Below, one piece after another: positions 1-7,584 of a stretch of DNA of 20,621 bases. A program made the position numbers and the translations under genes. The notes beneath the pieces were generated by a model. It saw only the letters and a list, made by a program, of their open reading frames with translations, was not told the origin of the DNA and searched no databases. The stretch is from JANNOG01 sp964516515 (GTDB lineage Bacteria > Actinomycetota > Actinomycetes > Actinomycetales > JBBAYJ01), in assembly GCA_964516515.1 (NCBI GenBank), contig CAZEYA010000052.1, forward strand, positions 1 to 20,621. The letters are read 5' to 3'. Position 1 is the stretch's first letter, and each line of letters opens with the position of its first letter.

Positions 1-312
1 GGTCTCTATCCGCAGGGCCGGCCGGACCTGCTCACGCGCTTCGTCCGTGACGCGCTGCTACTGGCCGAGGACGAGCTGGAGGCGGGTCACCGAGCGGTCG
101 GGGCCTACCGGATGGAGGAACGGATCGGCCTGATCCGCTGTCCGGTGCTGCTGGTCGGCGCCGACGCCGACCCCTACGCCTACCCGCACCTCGCCGAACT
201 GTCGCACCACCTGCCGCAGGCGAGGACGGCGGTAATCTCGGGCGGCACCGTGGCCCTCATGGAGGTCCACGCCGGGGACATCGCCGACCTCGTGAGGAGC
301 GTCATGGCATGA
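1..312 (+). CDS. Alpha/beta hydrolase-fold protein, C-terminal part (5' end outside window)
   Basis: The frame is open from base 1, so this is the last 103 residues of a longer protein. The visible part has the end of a cap helix, then a strand with V-G-A-D-A-D-P, the usual site of the acidic residue of alpha/beta hydrolases, and a final strand with S-G-G-T-V-A-L-M-E. In active family members the Gly-Gly of this last motif is followed by the catalytic His; here Thr stands in that place, so the protein may not be a classical hydrolase. The stop overlaps the start of the IclR gene by four bases (ATGA), so the two are probably co-translated. The nucleophile region is not in the window. The fold call is fairly safe; the substrate is unknown. 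Confidence 0.7.
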   Translation, partial: GLYPQGRPDLLTRFVRDALLLAEDELEAGHRAVGAYRMEERIGLIRCPVLLVGADADPYAYPHLAELSHHLPQARTAVISGGTVALMEVHAGDIADLVRSVMA

Positions 313-1094
313 GCGCCGAACCGATCACCCTGGCTGCCGACGCCGTCCCCGACTCCGTGCTGGGCAAGGTCAAGCTCATGCTGCAGGCCTTTGCCGACGA
401 CGACGAGTTGACCTTGGCGGAACTGTCGCGCCGAACCGGACTGCCGAAGTCGACGACGTTCCGGCTCTGCCAGGAGCTGGTGGCCGGCGGGATGCTGGAA
501 CGGTGGGGCGCCTCCTACCGGCTGGGGCTGTGGCTGTGGGAGATCGGGCAGCAGGTCCCCCGGCAGCGCATCCTGCGGGAGGCGGCGCTGCCGTACCTCG
601 AGGACCTGTTCGTCGCCACGTCGGAGACGGTGCACCTGGCGATCCGCGACGGGATGGAGGTGCTCTATGTCGAGAAGTTGGTCGGTCACCGGCCGGTGGC
701 CCAGCCGTCGCGGATCGCGGGCCGCTTGCCGTTGCACTGCACTGCTACAGGAAAGGTGCTGCTCGCCTACTCCTCACAGCAGTTGCTGGCGCATGTGGTT
801 TCTCTTGGCCTGGAGAACTTGACCCCCCACACCGTGACGACACCTCGGATGCTCGCCCTGCAGCTGGAGCGGATCCGCCGCGACGGCCTGGCGCTGGAGG
901 TCGAGGAGACCCGGGTCGGGCACGCGTCGATGGCCGCGCCGATCCTGGGCGCCCGTCGCACGGTCGTGGCCGCGCTGTCGATCACCGTGCCGACGTCGAG
1001 GTGGCACGTCAATCGGCTGTCGGCGCCGCTGCGCACGGCCGCGCACGGGCTCTCGGTGGCGCTCGCCGGCCGAACGTCGTCAGCCACGCCATAG
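309..1094 (+). CDS. IclR-family transcriptional regulator
   Basis: A 261-residue protein, normal length for IclR regulators. Residues about 17-75 form the N-terminal winged helix-turn-helix (T-L-A-E-L-S-R-R-T-G-L-P-K-S-T-T-F-R-L as the DNA-reading segment). Residues about 85-255 form the GAF-like effector domain with the typical L-P-L-H-C-T-A-T-G-K-V-L-L-A segment at 140-153. The ATG at 309 overlaps the upstream hydrolase stop, which fixes the start. Members usually control nearby catabolic genes in response to an aromatic or small-acid effector and bind short palindromes, so this is a candidate reader of the repeated operator at 11726-11742 and 12351-12366. That link is inference. The gene is followed by the 51-bp tandem repeat with no clear terminator before it. 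Confidence 0.93.
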   Translation: MSAEPITLAADAVPDSVLGKVKLMLQAFADDDELTLAELSRRTGLPKSTTFRLCQELVAGGMLERWGASYRLGLWLWEIGQQVPRQRILREAALPYLEDLFVATSETVHLAIRDGMEVLYVEKLVGHRPVAQPSRIAGRLPLHCTATGKVLLAYSSQQLLAHVVSLGLENLTPHTVTTPRMLALQLERIRRDGLALEVEETRVGHASMAAPILGARRTVVAALSITVPTSRWHVNRLSAPLRTAAHGLSVALAGRTSSATP

Positions 1095-1112
1095 GGCTTC
1101 GCCGGTAGGGCG

Positions 1113-1424
1113 GCATGATCACCGCCGATCTGTGCAGTCCATGCAGCGCTCACCACGTGCTCCGCATGATCACCGCCGATCTGTGCAGTCCATGCAGCGC
1201 TCACCACGTGCTCGGCATGATCACCGCCGATCTGTGCAGTCCATGCAGCGCTCACCACGTGCTCGGCATNNNNNNNNNNNNNNNNNNNNNNNNNNNNNNN
1301 NNNNNNNNNNNNNNNNNNNNNNNNNNNNNNNNNNNNNNNNNNNNNNNNNNNNNNNNNNNNNNNNNNNNNGCATGATCACCGCCGATCTGTGCAGTCCATG
1401 CAGCGCTCACCACGTGCTCGGCAT
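1113..1424. repeat. 51-bp tandem repeat array, interrupted by an assembly gap
   Basis: Units begin at 1114, 1165, 1216 and 1267 (cut by the gap) and again at 1371, with a partial unit at 1422. Each full unit is exactly 51 bp, and the only difference seen is C versus G near the end of the first unit (1163). Each unit holds three six-base palindromes: TGATCA, AGCGCT and CACGTG. Two plus-strand frames and one minus-strand frame stay open through the array because 51 is a multiple of three. The real copy number is unknown: the 100 N are a conventional placeholder, and the phase across them (104 bases between matching points) is not a multiple of 51. Apart from the array, the 1095-1454 stretch between the IclR and MFS genes shows nothing I can identify. 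Confidence 0.95.
1270..1369. other. Assembly gap of 100 N
   Basis: Exactly 100 undetermined bases lie inside the tandem array, with the same repeat unit on both sides. This is the usual mark of a scaffold join or a collapsed repeat, so coordinates downstream are nominal and some sequence may be missing. Confidence 0.98.
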
Positions 1425-1454
1425 ATATTTCCCGCCCCGAACGTTGCGGCGACC

Positions 1455-2903
1455 GTGACTGCCGGTCCAGACCCCGTCGTCCGATCCGACCTCGTGCAGT
1501 ACGGCACGACTGCCGGCCGTGGCCTGCTGGCGGCGGTGATCATCGGCAGCGCGATCGCCTTCCTCGATTCCACCGTGGTCAACGTGGCACTGCCGACGAT
1601 CGGCGCGGAACTGGACGCCAGCTTCGCCGACCTGCAGTGGATCGTCACCGGCTACACCCTGACCTTGGCCGCGTTCATCCTGCTGGCCGGGTCGCTGGGC
1701 GACCACCTCGGCCGTCGCCGGATATACGTCATCGGGATCATCGGGTTCGCCGCCACCTCGGCGTTGTGCGCGCTGGCGCCGAACCCCGAGGTGCTGATCG
1801 CTGCGCGGGTGCTGCAGGGCGTCGCGGGTGCGCTGCTCACCCCCGGTTCGCTGGCGATCATCCAGGCCAGCTTCGCCCCCGACGACCGGGGCAAGGCGAT
1901 CGGCACCTGGGCAGGGTTCGGGGCGGTCGCACCCGCCTTGGGGCCGGTCGTCGGCGGCCTGCTGGTCGAGTACAGCTGGCGCTGGATCTTCCTCATCAAC
2001 ATCCCGCTCGCGCTGGTCGCGCTGCTGCTGACCGCACGCTTCGTCCCCGAGAGTCGCGATCCGGAGGCTGCCCGCACCCTCGACTGGACCAGTGCCGTAC
2101 TCGGCGTGGTGGCGCTGGCGGCCATGACGTACGCCTTGGTCAGCATCGGCGGTGAAGGTGGGACAGGGGCGGGCCAGGCGGTTGTCTGGGCGGTCGCCGC
2201 AGTCGCGGTCGCCGCAGGCATCGCCTTCGTGTGGTGGCAGCGCCGGGCCCACGAACCAATGGTGCCGCCGTCGCTGTTCGCCAATCGCACCTTCACCGTG
2301 ACCAACCTGCTGACCCTCGGCGTCTACGCCGCGCTGGCGGGGCTCTTCTTCTTCCTGACCATCCACCTGCAGACCACGCTCGGGTACCGCCCGATCTACG
2401 CCGGTCTGGCGGGCCTGCCCTCGACGGTGCTGATGTTCGCGCTGTCCGCCCAGGCCGGTGCGCTGACCACGAGGATCGGGCCGCGCGTGCCCCTGGTGGC
2501 GGGACCTATCGTGGCCGGTGCCGGGGCGGTGTGGCTGGCCTTCCTGCGCGCGGGCGACTCCTACCTGATCGGAGTGCTCCCGGGTGTCCTCCTGTTCGGC
2601 CTCGGCCTGGTGCTGCTGGTGGCGCCGCTGAGCACCACGGTGCTGGCCGCCGCCCCAGACCACCTCGTCGGGATCGCCAGTGGCGTCAACAACGCGATCA
2701 GTCGGGCAGCCGGGCTGGCGGCTGTCGCGGCCCTGCCCGCCATCGTCGGGCTGTCGGCCCGCGACTACGCCGACCCCGAGGCACTGACCGCCGGTTACCA
2801 GGCGGCGATGCTGATCTGCGCTGGCCTGCTGGTGGCCGGTGGGCTGTCGGCCCTGGCCATCCCGGCGAAACTGCACGAGGTGCGCCCCGGCGCAGCCGCC
2901 TGA
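1455..2903 (+). CDS. MFS transporter, DHA2 (EmrB/QacA) drug-exporter type
   Basis: About 483 residues with many hydrophobic segments, fitting the 14-helix DHA2 group. The first helix holds F-L-D-S-T-V-V-N-V-A-L-P, the family's TM1 motif with its membrane Asp. It is followed by motif A (G-S-L-G-D-H-L-G-R-R-R), motif C (A-L-G-P-V-V-G-G) and W-R-W-I-F-L-I-N-I-P. These are proton-driven exporters of drugs or toxic metabolites in the inner membrane. I prefer the GTG at 1455, which leaves about 23 residues before TM1. An ATG at 1389 in the same frame would put 12 repeat-encoded residues at the N-terminus, and GTG 1494 is also possible; none has a good ribosome binding site. The alpha/beta hydrolase gene follows after 73 bases. 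Export of the cluster substrate or a by-product is inference. Confidence 0.9.
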   Translation: MTAGPDPVVRSDLVQYGTTAGRGLLAAVIIGSAIAFLDSTVVNVALPTIGAELDASFADLQWIVTGYTLTLAAFILLAGSLGDHLGRRRIYVIGIIGFAATSALCALAPNPEVLIAARVLQGVAGALLTPGSLAIIQASFAPDDRGKAIGTWAGFGAVAPALGPVVGGLLVEYSWRWIFLINIPLALVALLLTARFVPESRDPEAARTLDWTSAVLGVVALAAMTYALVSIGGEGGTGAGQAVVWAVAAVAVAAGIAFVWWQRRAHEPMVPPSLFANRTFTVTNLLTLGVYAALAGLFFFLTIHLQTTLGYRPIYAGLAGLPSTVLMFALSAQAGALTTRIGPRVPLVAGPIVAGAGAVWLAFLRAGDSYLIGVLPGVLLFGLGLVLLVAPLSTTVLAAAPDHLVGIASGVNNAISRAAGLAAVAALPAIVGLSARDYADPEALTAGYQAAMLICAGLLVAGGLSALAIPAKLHEVRPGAAA

Positions 2904-2976
2904 CACGTGCCGCGGCCGTTCCGTTGATCGGCACATCCCCGCCGGAGCCTGCCGACCCTGCGCATACGGTCGGCAG

Positions 2977-3855
2977 ATGACCATCGCCGAGGGTGCCCTG
3001 CCGGTTCTCGCGCCCCCGACCGGTCGCGATGTCGTCGCCGACGACGTCAGGTTCCACATCATCGAGGTGGGACGCCGTGATGGTCCGGCCACGGTCTTCC
3101 TGCACGGCGGCGGCCCGGGCTGCACGGGGTGGAGCGACTTCGGCCAGGTCTCGGCCCTGTTCGGGCTGGAACGTCGTTGTGTGCTCGTCGACCTGCTGCA
3201 GTACGGCCGCAGCGAGAAGTGCCTCATCACCGGGCCGATGTGGGACTTCCACGTGACGAAGATCGTCGCGCTGCTGGACGCGCTCGACATCACGCGGCCG
3301 GACATCGTCTGCAACTCCTGGGGCGGCACGATCGCACTGAACCTGGCGGCCAGGCACCCGGGTCGGGTGCGTTCGCTCGTCGTCACCGGTTCCATGCCGG
3401 TCTTTTACGGCCCGCTGGCACCGTTGCCGGAGGGTGCCCGCCGGGGCCGCAACGCCCGCGACCGCTACTACGGCGGCGAGGGCCCCACCCGCGAGAAGAT
3501 GCGCGAGCTGGTCGGCAGCCTGGAGTGGTTCGACGCCGGCGCGCTCCCGGAGGCGACCCTGGACCTGCGATACGAGCAATCGCTGGATCCCGAGGAGATG
3601 GAGCTGGCGGCGCGGTCGGATTCGCCCCGAGGGCAGTGGCAGGACCTCACAGCCGAGCTCGGCCGGGTCGAGGCCCCCGTGTTGTTCTGCTGGGGGATGT
3701 ACGACGCCTTCCTCACCCCCGACTACCCGTTGATGCTGGCGCGGATGGTGCCGCGCGGTCACCTCTACGTCATGGACCGGGCAGGCCACCACCTGCAGGA
3801 GGAGCGGCCTCGTGACTATCACGCCGTGGTCTCCGGCTGGCTGTCGCGGTCATGA
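2977..3855 (+). CDS. Alpha/beta hydrolase resembling meta-cleavage-product C-C hydrolases
   Basis: A 292-residue protein with the full catalytic set: oxyanion-hole segment H-G-G-G-P-G-C-T-G-W-S at 43-53, nucleophile elbow N-S-W-G-G with Ser114, acid Asp243 in W-G-M-Y-D, and His271 in A-G-H-H. The H-G-G-G-P-G-x-x-G-W-S motif is typical of BphD/HsaD/MhpC enzymes that cut C-C bonds in vinylogous diketone acids made by aromatic ring fission. Many relatives are plain esterases or lactonases, so the reaction is not certain. The ATG at 2977 was chosen because upstream in-frame codons run back into the MFS coding region; its ribosome binding site is weak. The stop overlaps the start of the FAD oxidase gene by four bases, so the two are coupled. 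Confidence 0.85.
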   Translation: MTIAEGALPVLAPPTGRDVVADDVRFHIIEVGRRDGPATVFLHGGGPGCTGWSDFGQVSALFGLERRCVLVDLLQYGRSEKCLITGPMWDFHVTKIVALLDALDITRPDIVCNSWGGTIALNLAARHPGRVRSLVVTGSMPVFYGPLAPLPEGARRGRNARDRYYGGEGPTREKMRELVGSLEWFDAGALPEATLDLRYEQSLDPEEMELAARSDSPRGQWQDLTAELGRVEAPVLFCWGMYDAFLTPDYPLMLARMVPRGHLYVMDRAGHHLQEERPRDYHAVVSGWLSRS

Positions 3856-5183
3856 CCGTCCTCACCGGGTCCGACGCCGGCTACGACGAGGCTCGTGCCG
3901 TGTTCAACGCTGCCATCGACCGGCGGCCTGCCCGGATCGTCCGATGCGCGTCACCGGCAGACGTCGCGACCGCGATCCGCGGCGCCCGCGAGGACGGACT
4001 GCCGCTGACCGTGCGCGCAGGTGGTCACAACTTCGGCGGGCATGCGGCCATCGAGGGCGGTGTGGTGCTGGACCTGCGGGGCCTGCGCGGCATCGAGGTC
4101 GATCGCGGCACCCGCGAGGTGCGCAGCGGCACGGGTCTGCTGTGGCAGCACTACGACGCCGCGACCCAGCGGCACGGTCTCGCCACACCCGGTGGGTCCA
4201 TCTCGACCGTCGGCGTCGCCGGGTTCACGCTGGGCACTGGTCTGGGCTGGTTGAGCCGTCGCTGGGGCCTGGCCCACGACAACCTGCTGTCCGCGGATCT
4301 GGTCACGGCGGACGGCGAGGTGTGGCAGGTAAGCGACACCGAGGACCCCGACCTGATGTGGGCACTGCGCGGCGGCTGCGGCAACTTCGGCGTCGTGACC
4401 GCGATGACTTTCGCGGCGCACCCATTGGGCACCGTGCTGGCCGGATCCCTGGTCATCGACATCGACCACTCGGCAGCCGCGCTGCGCACGCTGTTCGACC
4501 AGCCGGTGCCGCCACCCGAACTGAGCTGGACCGCCGTCATCGTCACGCCGCCGCCGGGCGCGCTGCCCGGTGCGGTCGCCGGCCGACAGGTGCTGCTGAT
4601 CAATATCTGCTGCGACGACGCCGCCGGCCCGCCCTGGTTGGAGCGGCTGCGGACCGTCGTGCCGGTCCTCGCCGACGGCGTGCATCAGGTGCCGTATCCG
4701 CAGTTCCAGGCCTCCGCCGATGCCAGTGCCCCCTTCGGCGCCTGCTGGGACGTCCGCTCGGAATGGCTGCGGCCACTGGACGACGCCGCCATTGACTCCC
4801 TCGTCGACGCCTCGCGAGAGGCGCGCTCGCCGCTCTACGAGATTGTGCTCCGCCCGCTCGGCGGCGCGGTCGCCGACCGTGCACCGGACGCCACCGCCTT
4901 CTCCTACCGGCACGCCGACCTGCTCATCGAGGTCATCGCCGGCTGGTTCCCCGGTGACCCCGACGAGCAGGCGCACCGGTCATGGATGCGCGATACCTGG
5001 CAACGCGTCGAGCGGCTGTCCGCCGGCGGGGCCGACGTCAACCACCTGGGCCGCGACGAGACCGAGGAGCACATCCGCTCCTCCTGGTCACCGTCGACCT
5101 ACGAGCGACTCGCGACGCTCAAGCGACGCATCGACCCCGATGGCGTCTTCGCCTCGACCCAACGTGTCCACGGACGCCCGTGA
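3852..5183 (+). CDS. FAD-linked oxidase of the berberine-bridge-enzyme-like (PCMH) family
   Basis: A 443-residue flavoprotein. Residues about 25-200 form the FAD-binding PCMH domain, with R-A-G-G-H-N-F-G-G (55-63) where the His (H59) normally links covalently to the FAD 8-alpha position. G-G-S-I-S-T-V-G-V-A-G-F (114-125) and the G-x-G-x-G-W-L-S-R-R-W-G-L stretch follow. The C-terminal BBE motif I-D-P-D-G-V-F near residue 430 closes the FAD site. The second FAD-linking Cys of plant BBE and GOOX-type enzymes is absent (Ile/Ser in the loop), so a single covalent link is expected. Such enzymes oxidise alcohols, sugars, amines or ring C-H bonds and often reduce O2 to H2O2. No signal peptide is seen. 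It is coupled to the upstream hydrolase and converges on the PaaX gene. Confidence 0.9.
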   Translation: MTVLTGSDAGYDEARAVFNAAIDRRPARIVRCASPADVATAIRGAREDGLPLTVRAGGHNFGGHAAIEGGVVLDLRGLRGIEVDRGTREVRSGTGLLWQHYDAATQRHGLATPGGSISTVGVAGFTLGTGLGWLSRRWGLAHDNLLSADLVTADGEVWQVSDTEDPDLMWALRGGCGNFGVVTAMTFAAHPLGTVLAGSLVIDIDHSAAALRTLFDQPVPPPELSWTAVIVTPPPGALPGAVAGRQVLLINICCDDAAGPPWLERLRTVVPVLADGVHQVPYPQFQASADASAPFGACWDVRSEWLRPLDDAAIDSLVDASREARSPLYEIVLRPLGGAVADRAPDATAFSYRHADLLIEVIAGWFPGDPDEQAHRSWMRDTWQRVERLSAGGADVNHLGRDETEEHIRSSWSPSTYERLATLKRRIDPDGVFASTQRVHGRP

Positions 5184-5214
5184 TCCCCACCGCAGGGGCA
5201 TCCCGTCGTCACGG
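5178..5214. terminator. Possible bidirectional hairpin between convergent genes
   Basis: The six bases CCGTGA (5178-5183) pair perfectly with TCACGG (5209-5214), and an inner CCCC/GGGG pair (5185-5188 with 5195-5198) adds a second small stem. The outer stem contains the stop codon of the FAD oxidase on one arm and the stop of the PaaX gene on the other. There is no T-tract, so at best it is a non-canonical terminator that acts in both directions. It may be chance. Confidence 0.3.
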
Positions 5215-6213
5215 CTGGTCGGTCTCCGCGTTCACGGTCACGAGGACGTGCTGGTTGGCGTCGTCCTCCAATCGGTCACGCAGCTTGAAGAACACCTCGG
5301 CCGCCCGCTGGCCCTCCCAGCCGGACGGCAGCAGCTCCAGCGGCAGGCCCGGATCGAGATAGGGAAACTTCCGCCACTGGTTGAGCAGCAGGGTGTAATC
5401 CACGAAGGCCTCGAGCCCACCAGACTTGCGGTGACGCGCCCACTTCTGCCGCACCGGCTGCCACCGCGCGAGGAAGTCGGCGTACATCTCGCGCAGCGAA
5501 GCCAGTTGCCAGCACCGCTCGACCAGCGCGCGGGCGTCGTCGAAGCCGCGGTAGTGGGCCCGGAAGACGGTGACGTAGTTTTCGAAACCGAGTTGGCGGA
5601 CCGAGTCCTCCAGGTCGTCGGTCAGCCAGGCCGGGGCGATCCACAGCCCGCTGGACAGGATGCCGAACCCGAGCCACGACAACCGCGAACGCAACAGGTA
5701 CCGCTTGTCACGATCGGACTCCGGGATCGAGAACGAGACCAGGACCCAGCCGTCGTCGAGCCGCGCGCGTTCGGCCTGGCCGAAGATTCGGCGCTCGGCA
5801 TCATCGAGGACCGGCAGCGCGTCGTCGGCCAGTCGGTAGCCACGGACCCCGTCCCGGGTCTCAGAGACCAGTAGCCCGCGCTTGGTGATCCGCGAGACCG
5901 CCGAGCGGACTGCCTGCTCGTCGACGCCCAGCTGCCCCATGAGCAGGATCAGGCGAGCCACCGGGAACCAGCCACCCATCGGCCGCATGTAGGCGCCGCA
6001 GACGTCCATGATCAGGTAACTGGGCCGGCCGGCCTGCTGCAGATCGACCAGCTCGCCCGCCTCGGCGGGGGAGACCGCAGACCGGGCGCGGCCCCGCGGG
6101 CGGGCAGCCGTCGACGGCGTCCCACTGGACCAGAACTCTCCGGGCATCGTTGCATTGTGCCGCGCCGTCACGCGCTGGCGCGCGGTCACACTCTGATCCG
6201 TCACCCCAGGCAC
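5209..6213 (-). CDS. PaaX-family transcriptional regulator
   Basis: A protein of up to 334 residues matching PaaX-type repressors. An N-terminal winged helix-turn-helix lies at about residues 63-135 (G-W-F-P-V-A-R-L-I-L-L-M, then V-R-S-A-V-S-R-I-T-K-R-G-L-L as recognition helix). Next comes the PaaX central domain with the W-V-L-V-S-F-S-I-P-E strand and L-S-W-L-G-F-G turn, and a C-terminal D-P-G-L-P-L-E-L-L-P-x-G-W motif found across the family. PaaX repressors usually sense CoA thioesters of aromatic acids; the effector here is unknown. The GTG at 6213 directly abuts the RibBA stop (TGAGTG). An in-frame ATG at 6147 would remove 22 residues of the low-complexity N-terminus, and family length favours the shorter form. 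As last gene of the importer/flavin operon it may control its own transcription. Confidence 0.88.
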   Translation of the reverse strand: MPGVTDQSVTARQRVTARHNATMPGEFWSSGTPSTAARPRGRARSAVSPAEAGELVDLQQAGRPSYLIMDVCGAYMRPMGGWFPVARLILLMGQLGVDEQAVRSAVSRITKRGLLVSETRDGVRGYRLADDALPVLDDAERRIFGQAERARLDDGWVLVSFSIPESDRDKRYLLRSRLSWLGFGILSSGLWIAPAWLTDDLEDSVRQLGFENYVTVFRAHYRGFDDARALVERCWQLASLREMYADFLARWQPVRQKWARHRKSGGLEAFVDYTLLLNQWRKFPYLDPGLPLELLPSGWEGQRAAEVFFKLRDRLEDDANQHVLVTVNAETDQP

Positions 6214-7584
6214 TCATCCTGCCGGCAGATGCCCGAGCCGCGACCGCTTGGTAGCCAGGTAGCCTGCGTTGTCCACCGTCTGCCGGGGCGGTAGTGGCAG
6301 CCGGACCACGTCGAGGCCCTGCGCGGCCAGCGCGGCGACCTTGGCCGGGTTGTTGGTCAGCAGCCGCACCGAGGTGACCCCGAGGTCGCGCAGGATGGCA
6401 GCACCGTCGCCGTAGTTGCGGGAGTCCACCGGCAGCCCCAGGGCGACGTTGGCGTCGACGGTGTCAAGGCCGGTGTCCTGCAGGGCGTAGGCGGCGATCT
6501 TGGATGCGAGGCCGATGCCTCTTCCCTCCTGGCCGCGCAGGTACACCACCGCGCCGCGGCCCGCCGCCTGCACGGCCCGCAGCGAGTCGCGGAGCTGGTC
6601 GCCGCAGTCACAGCGCTCGGAGTCCAGCCCGTCGCCGGTCAGGCACTCCGAATGCACACGCACCAGCACGTCCTCGCCACTGACATCGCCAACGGTGAGA
6701 ACCAGATGCTCGCTGCCGTTGACCGTCGAGGTGTAGTCGGTGGCCCGGAAGGGGCCGTGCCGGGTGGGCAGGCTGGCCGTCGCGCCCCGGGCGACGAGGC
6801 TCTCGGTCGCCAGGCGGTAGTCGACGACGTCCCCGACGGACAGATAGGCAAGATCGAAGCGTGCGGCGAGCCGGCGCAGCACCGGACGGCGTGCCATGCC
6901 GAGCCGGTCGTCGGTCACCACCTCGCAGATCAGCCCTGCGGGGCTGCGGCCGGCCAGCCTGGCGAGGTCGACGGCGGCCTCGGTATGGCCGCGCCGGGCC
7001 AGCACACCGTGCGGCCGGGCCCGCAACGGCAGGACATGACCCGGCCGCAGCAGATCCGAACCCGTGGTCGTCGGGTCACCCAGCGCCCGCACCGTCGCCG
7101 CCCGGTCACCGGCGCTGATCCCCGTCGTCGTGCCCGCCTTGGCGTCCACGGTCACGGTGAAGGCGGTGCCCATCGGGTCGGCGTTGACATTCACCATGAC
7201 CGGAAGCCCCAGCTCGTCGCAGCGCTGGGGCGCCAGCGCCACGCACAGCAGTCCAGAGGTGTGCTGCAGGAAGAAGGCCACCCACTGCGGCGTCACGGCG
7301 TCCGCGGCCATGATCAGATCGCCCTCGTTCTCGCGGTCGGTGTCGTCCACGACCAGGACCGGGCGGCCTTCCGCCAGCTCCGTCAGTGCGTGCCGGACTC
7401 TGGCGACGGCGCTGGAGGGGTCGGCGACGTCCCCGGTGTCCGGTGGCGGCCCGATCTGCGCCGGGCTGATCCGGTCGAGTAGGGCTTCCACGAACGGGCT
7501 GGACACATCCAGGCCGCGGCGCCGCGCCAGGCCCTCGATCCGCGCGTCTGCAAGCCCGTCGTCAGCGGCTGGTGAGCTGGGCAT
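6214..7584 (-). CDS. ribBA: Bifunctional RibBA: DHBP synthase / GTP cyclohydrolase II
   Basis: A 456-residue enzyme supplying both riboflavin precursors. Residues about 60-265 are the DHBP synthase domain (ribulose 5-phosphate to dihydroxybutanone phosphate), with D-R-E-N-E-G-D-L at 83-90, T-T-T-G-I-S and R-P-G-H-V-L-P-L. Residues about 275-456 are GTP cyclohydrolase II, with the zinc site Cys314, Cys325, Cys327 (H-S-E-C...C-D-C), Y-L-R-G-Q-E-G-R-G-I-G-L, L-T-N-N-P-A-K and the final Y-L-A-T-K...G-H. Both active sites look intact. The first 55-60 residues are an extra segment not usual for the family. The ATG at 7584 has a strong AGGGGG four bases upstream and overlaps the end of the flavin reductase gene by 23 bases. 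Lying between a flavin reductase and a PaaX regulator, it is probably a pathway-dedicated copy rather than the housekeeping one. Confidence 0.95.
   Translation of the reverse strand: MPSSPAADDGLADARIEGLARRRGLDVSSPFVEALLDRISPAQIGPPPDTGDVADPSSAVARVRHALTELAEGRPVLVVDDTDRENEGDLIMAADAVTPQWVAFFLQHTSGLLCVALAPQRCDELGLPVMVNVNADPMGTAFTVTVDAKAGTTTGISAGDRAATVRALGDPTTTGSDLLRPGHVLPLRARPHGVLARRGHTEAAVDLARLAGRSPAGLICEVVTDDRLGMARRPVLRRLAARFDLAYLSVGDVVDYRLATESLVARGATASLPTRHGPFRATDYTSTVNGSEHLVLTVGDVSGEDVLVRVHSECLTGDGLDSERCDCGDQLRDSLRAVQAAGRGAVVYLRGQEGRGIGLASKIAAYALQDTGLDTVDANVALGLPVDSRNYGDGAAILRDLGVTSVRLLTNNPAKVAALAAQGLDVVRLPLPPRQTVDNAGYLATKRSRLGHLPAG

Noticed and set aside
767..1258. Minus-strand repeat protein (H-V-V-S-A-A-W-T-A-Q-I-G-G-D-H-A-E units)
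   Set aside because: The frame is open only because the repeat length is a multiple of three; it continues as antisense of the IclR gene with no ribosome binding site and no recognisable fold.
1113..1424. CRISPR-like repeat array
   Set aside because: The units are directly adjacent and identical, with no unique spacers, and no cas genes are near. It is a plain tandem repeat.
1439..1454. Third copy of the TTGCGC promoter element before the MFS gene (ACGTTGCGGCGACC)
   Set aside because: Only a short core matches and no spaced -10 follows, so it is likely chance in GC-rich DNA.
1407..3395. Long minus-strand open frame (662 codons) opposite the MFS and hydrolase genes
   Set aside because: The product is Arg/Gly/Gln/Pro-rich low-complexity sequence typical of the antisense of high-GC genes, and the plus strand holds two clear protein families.
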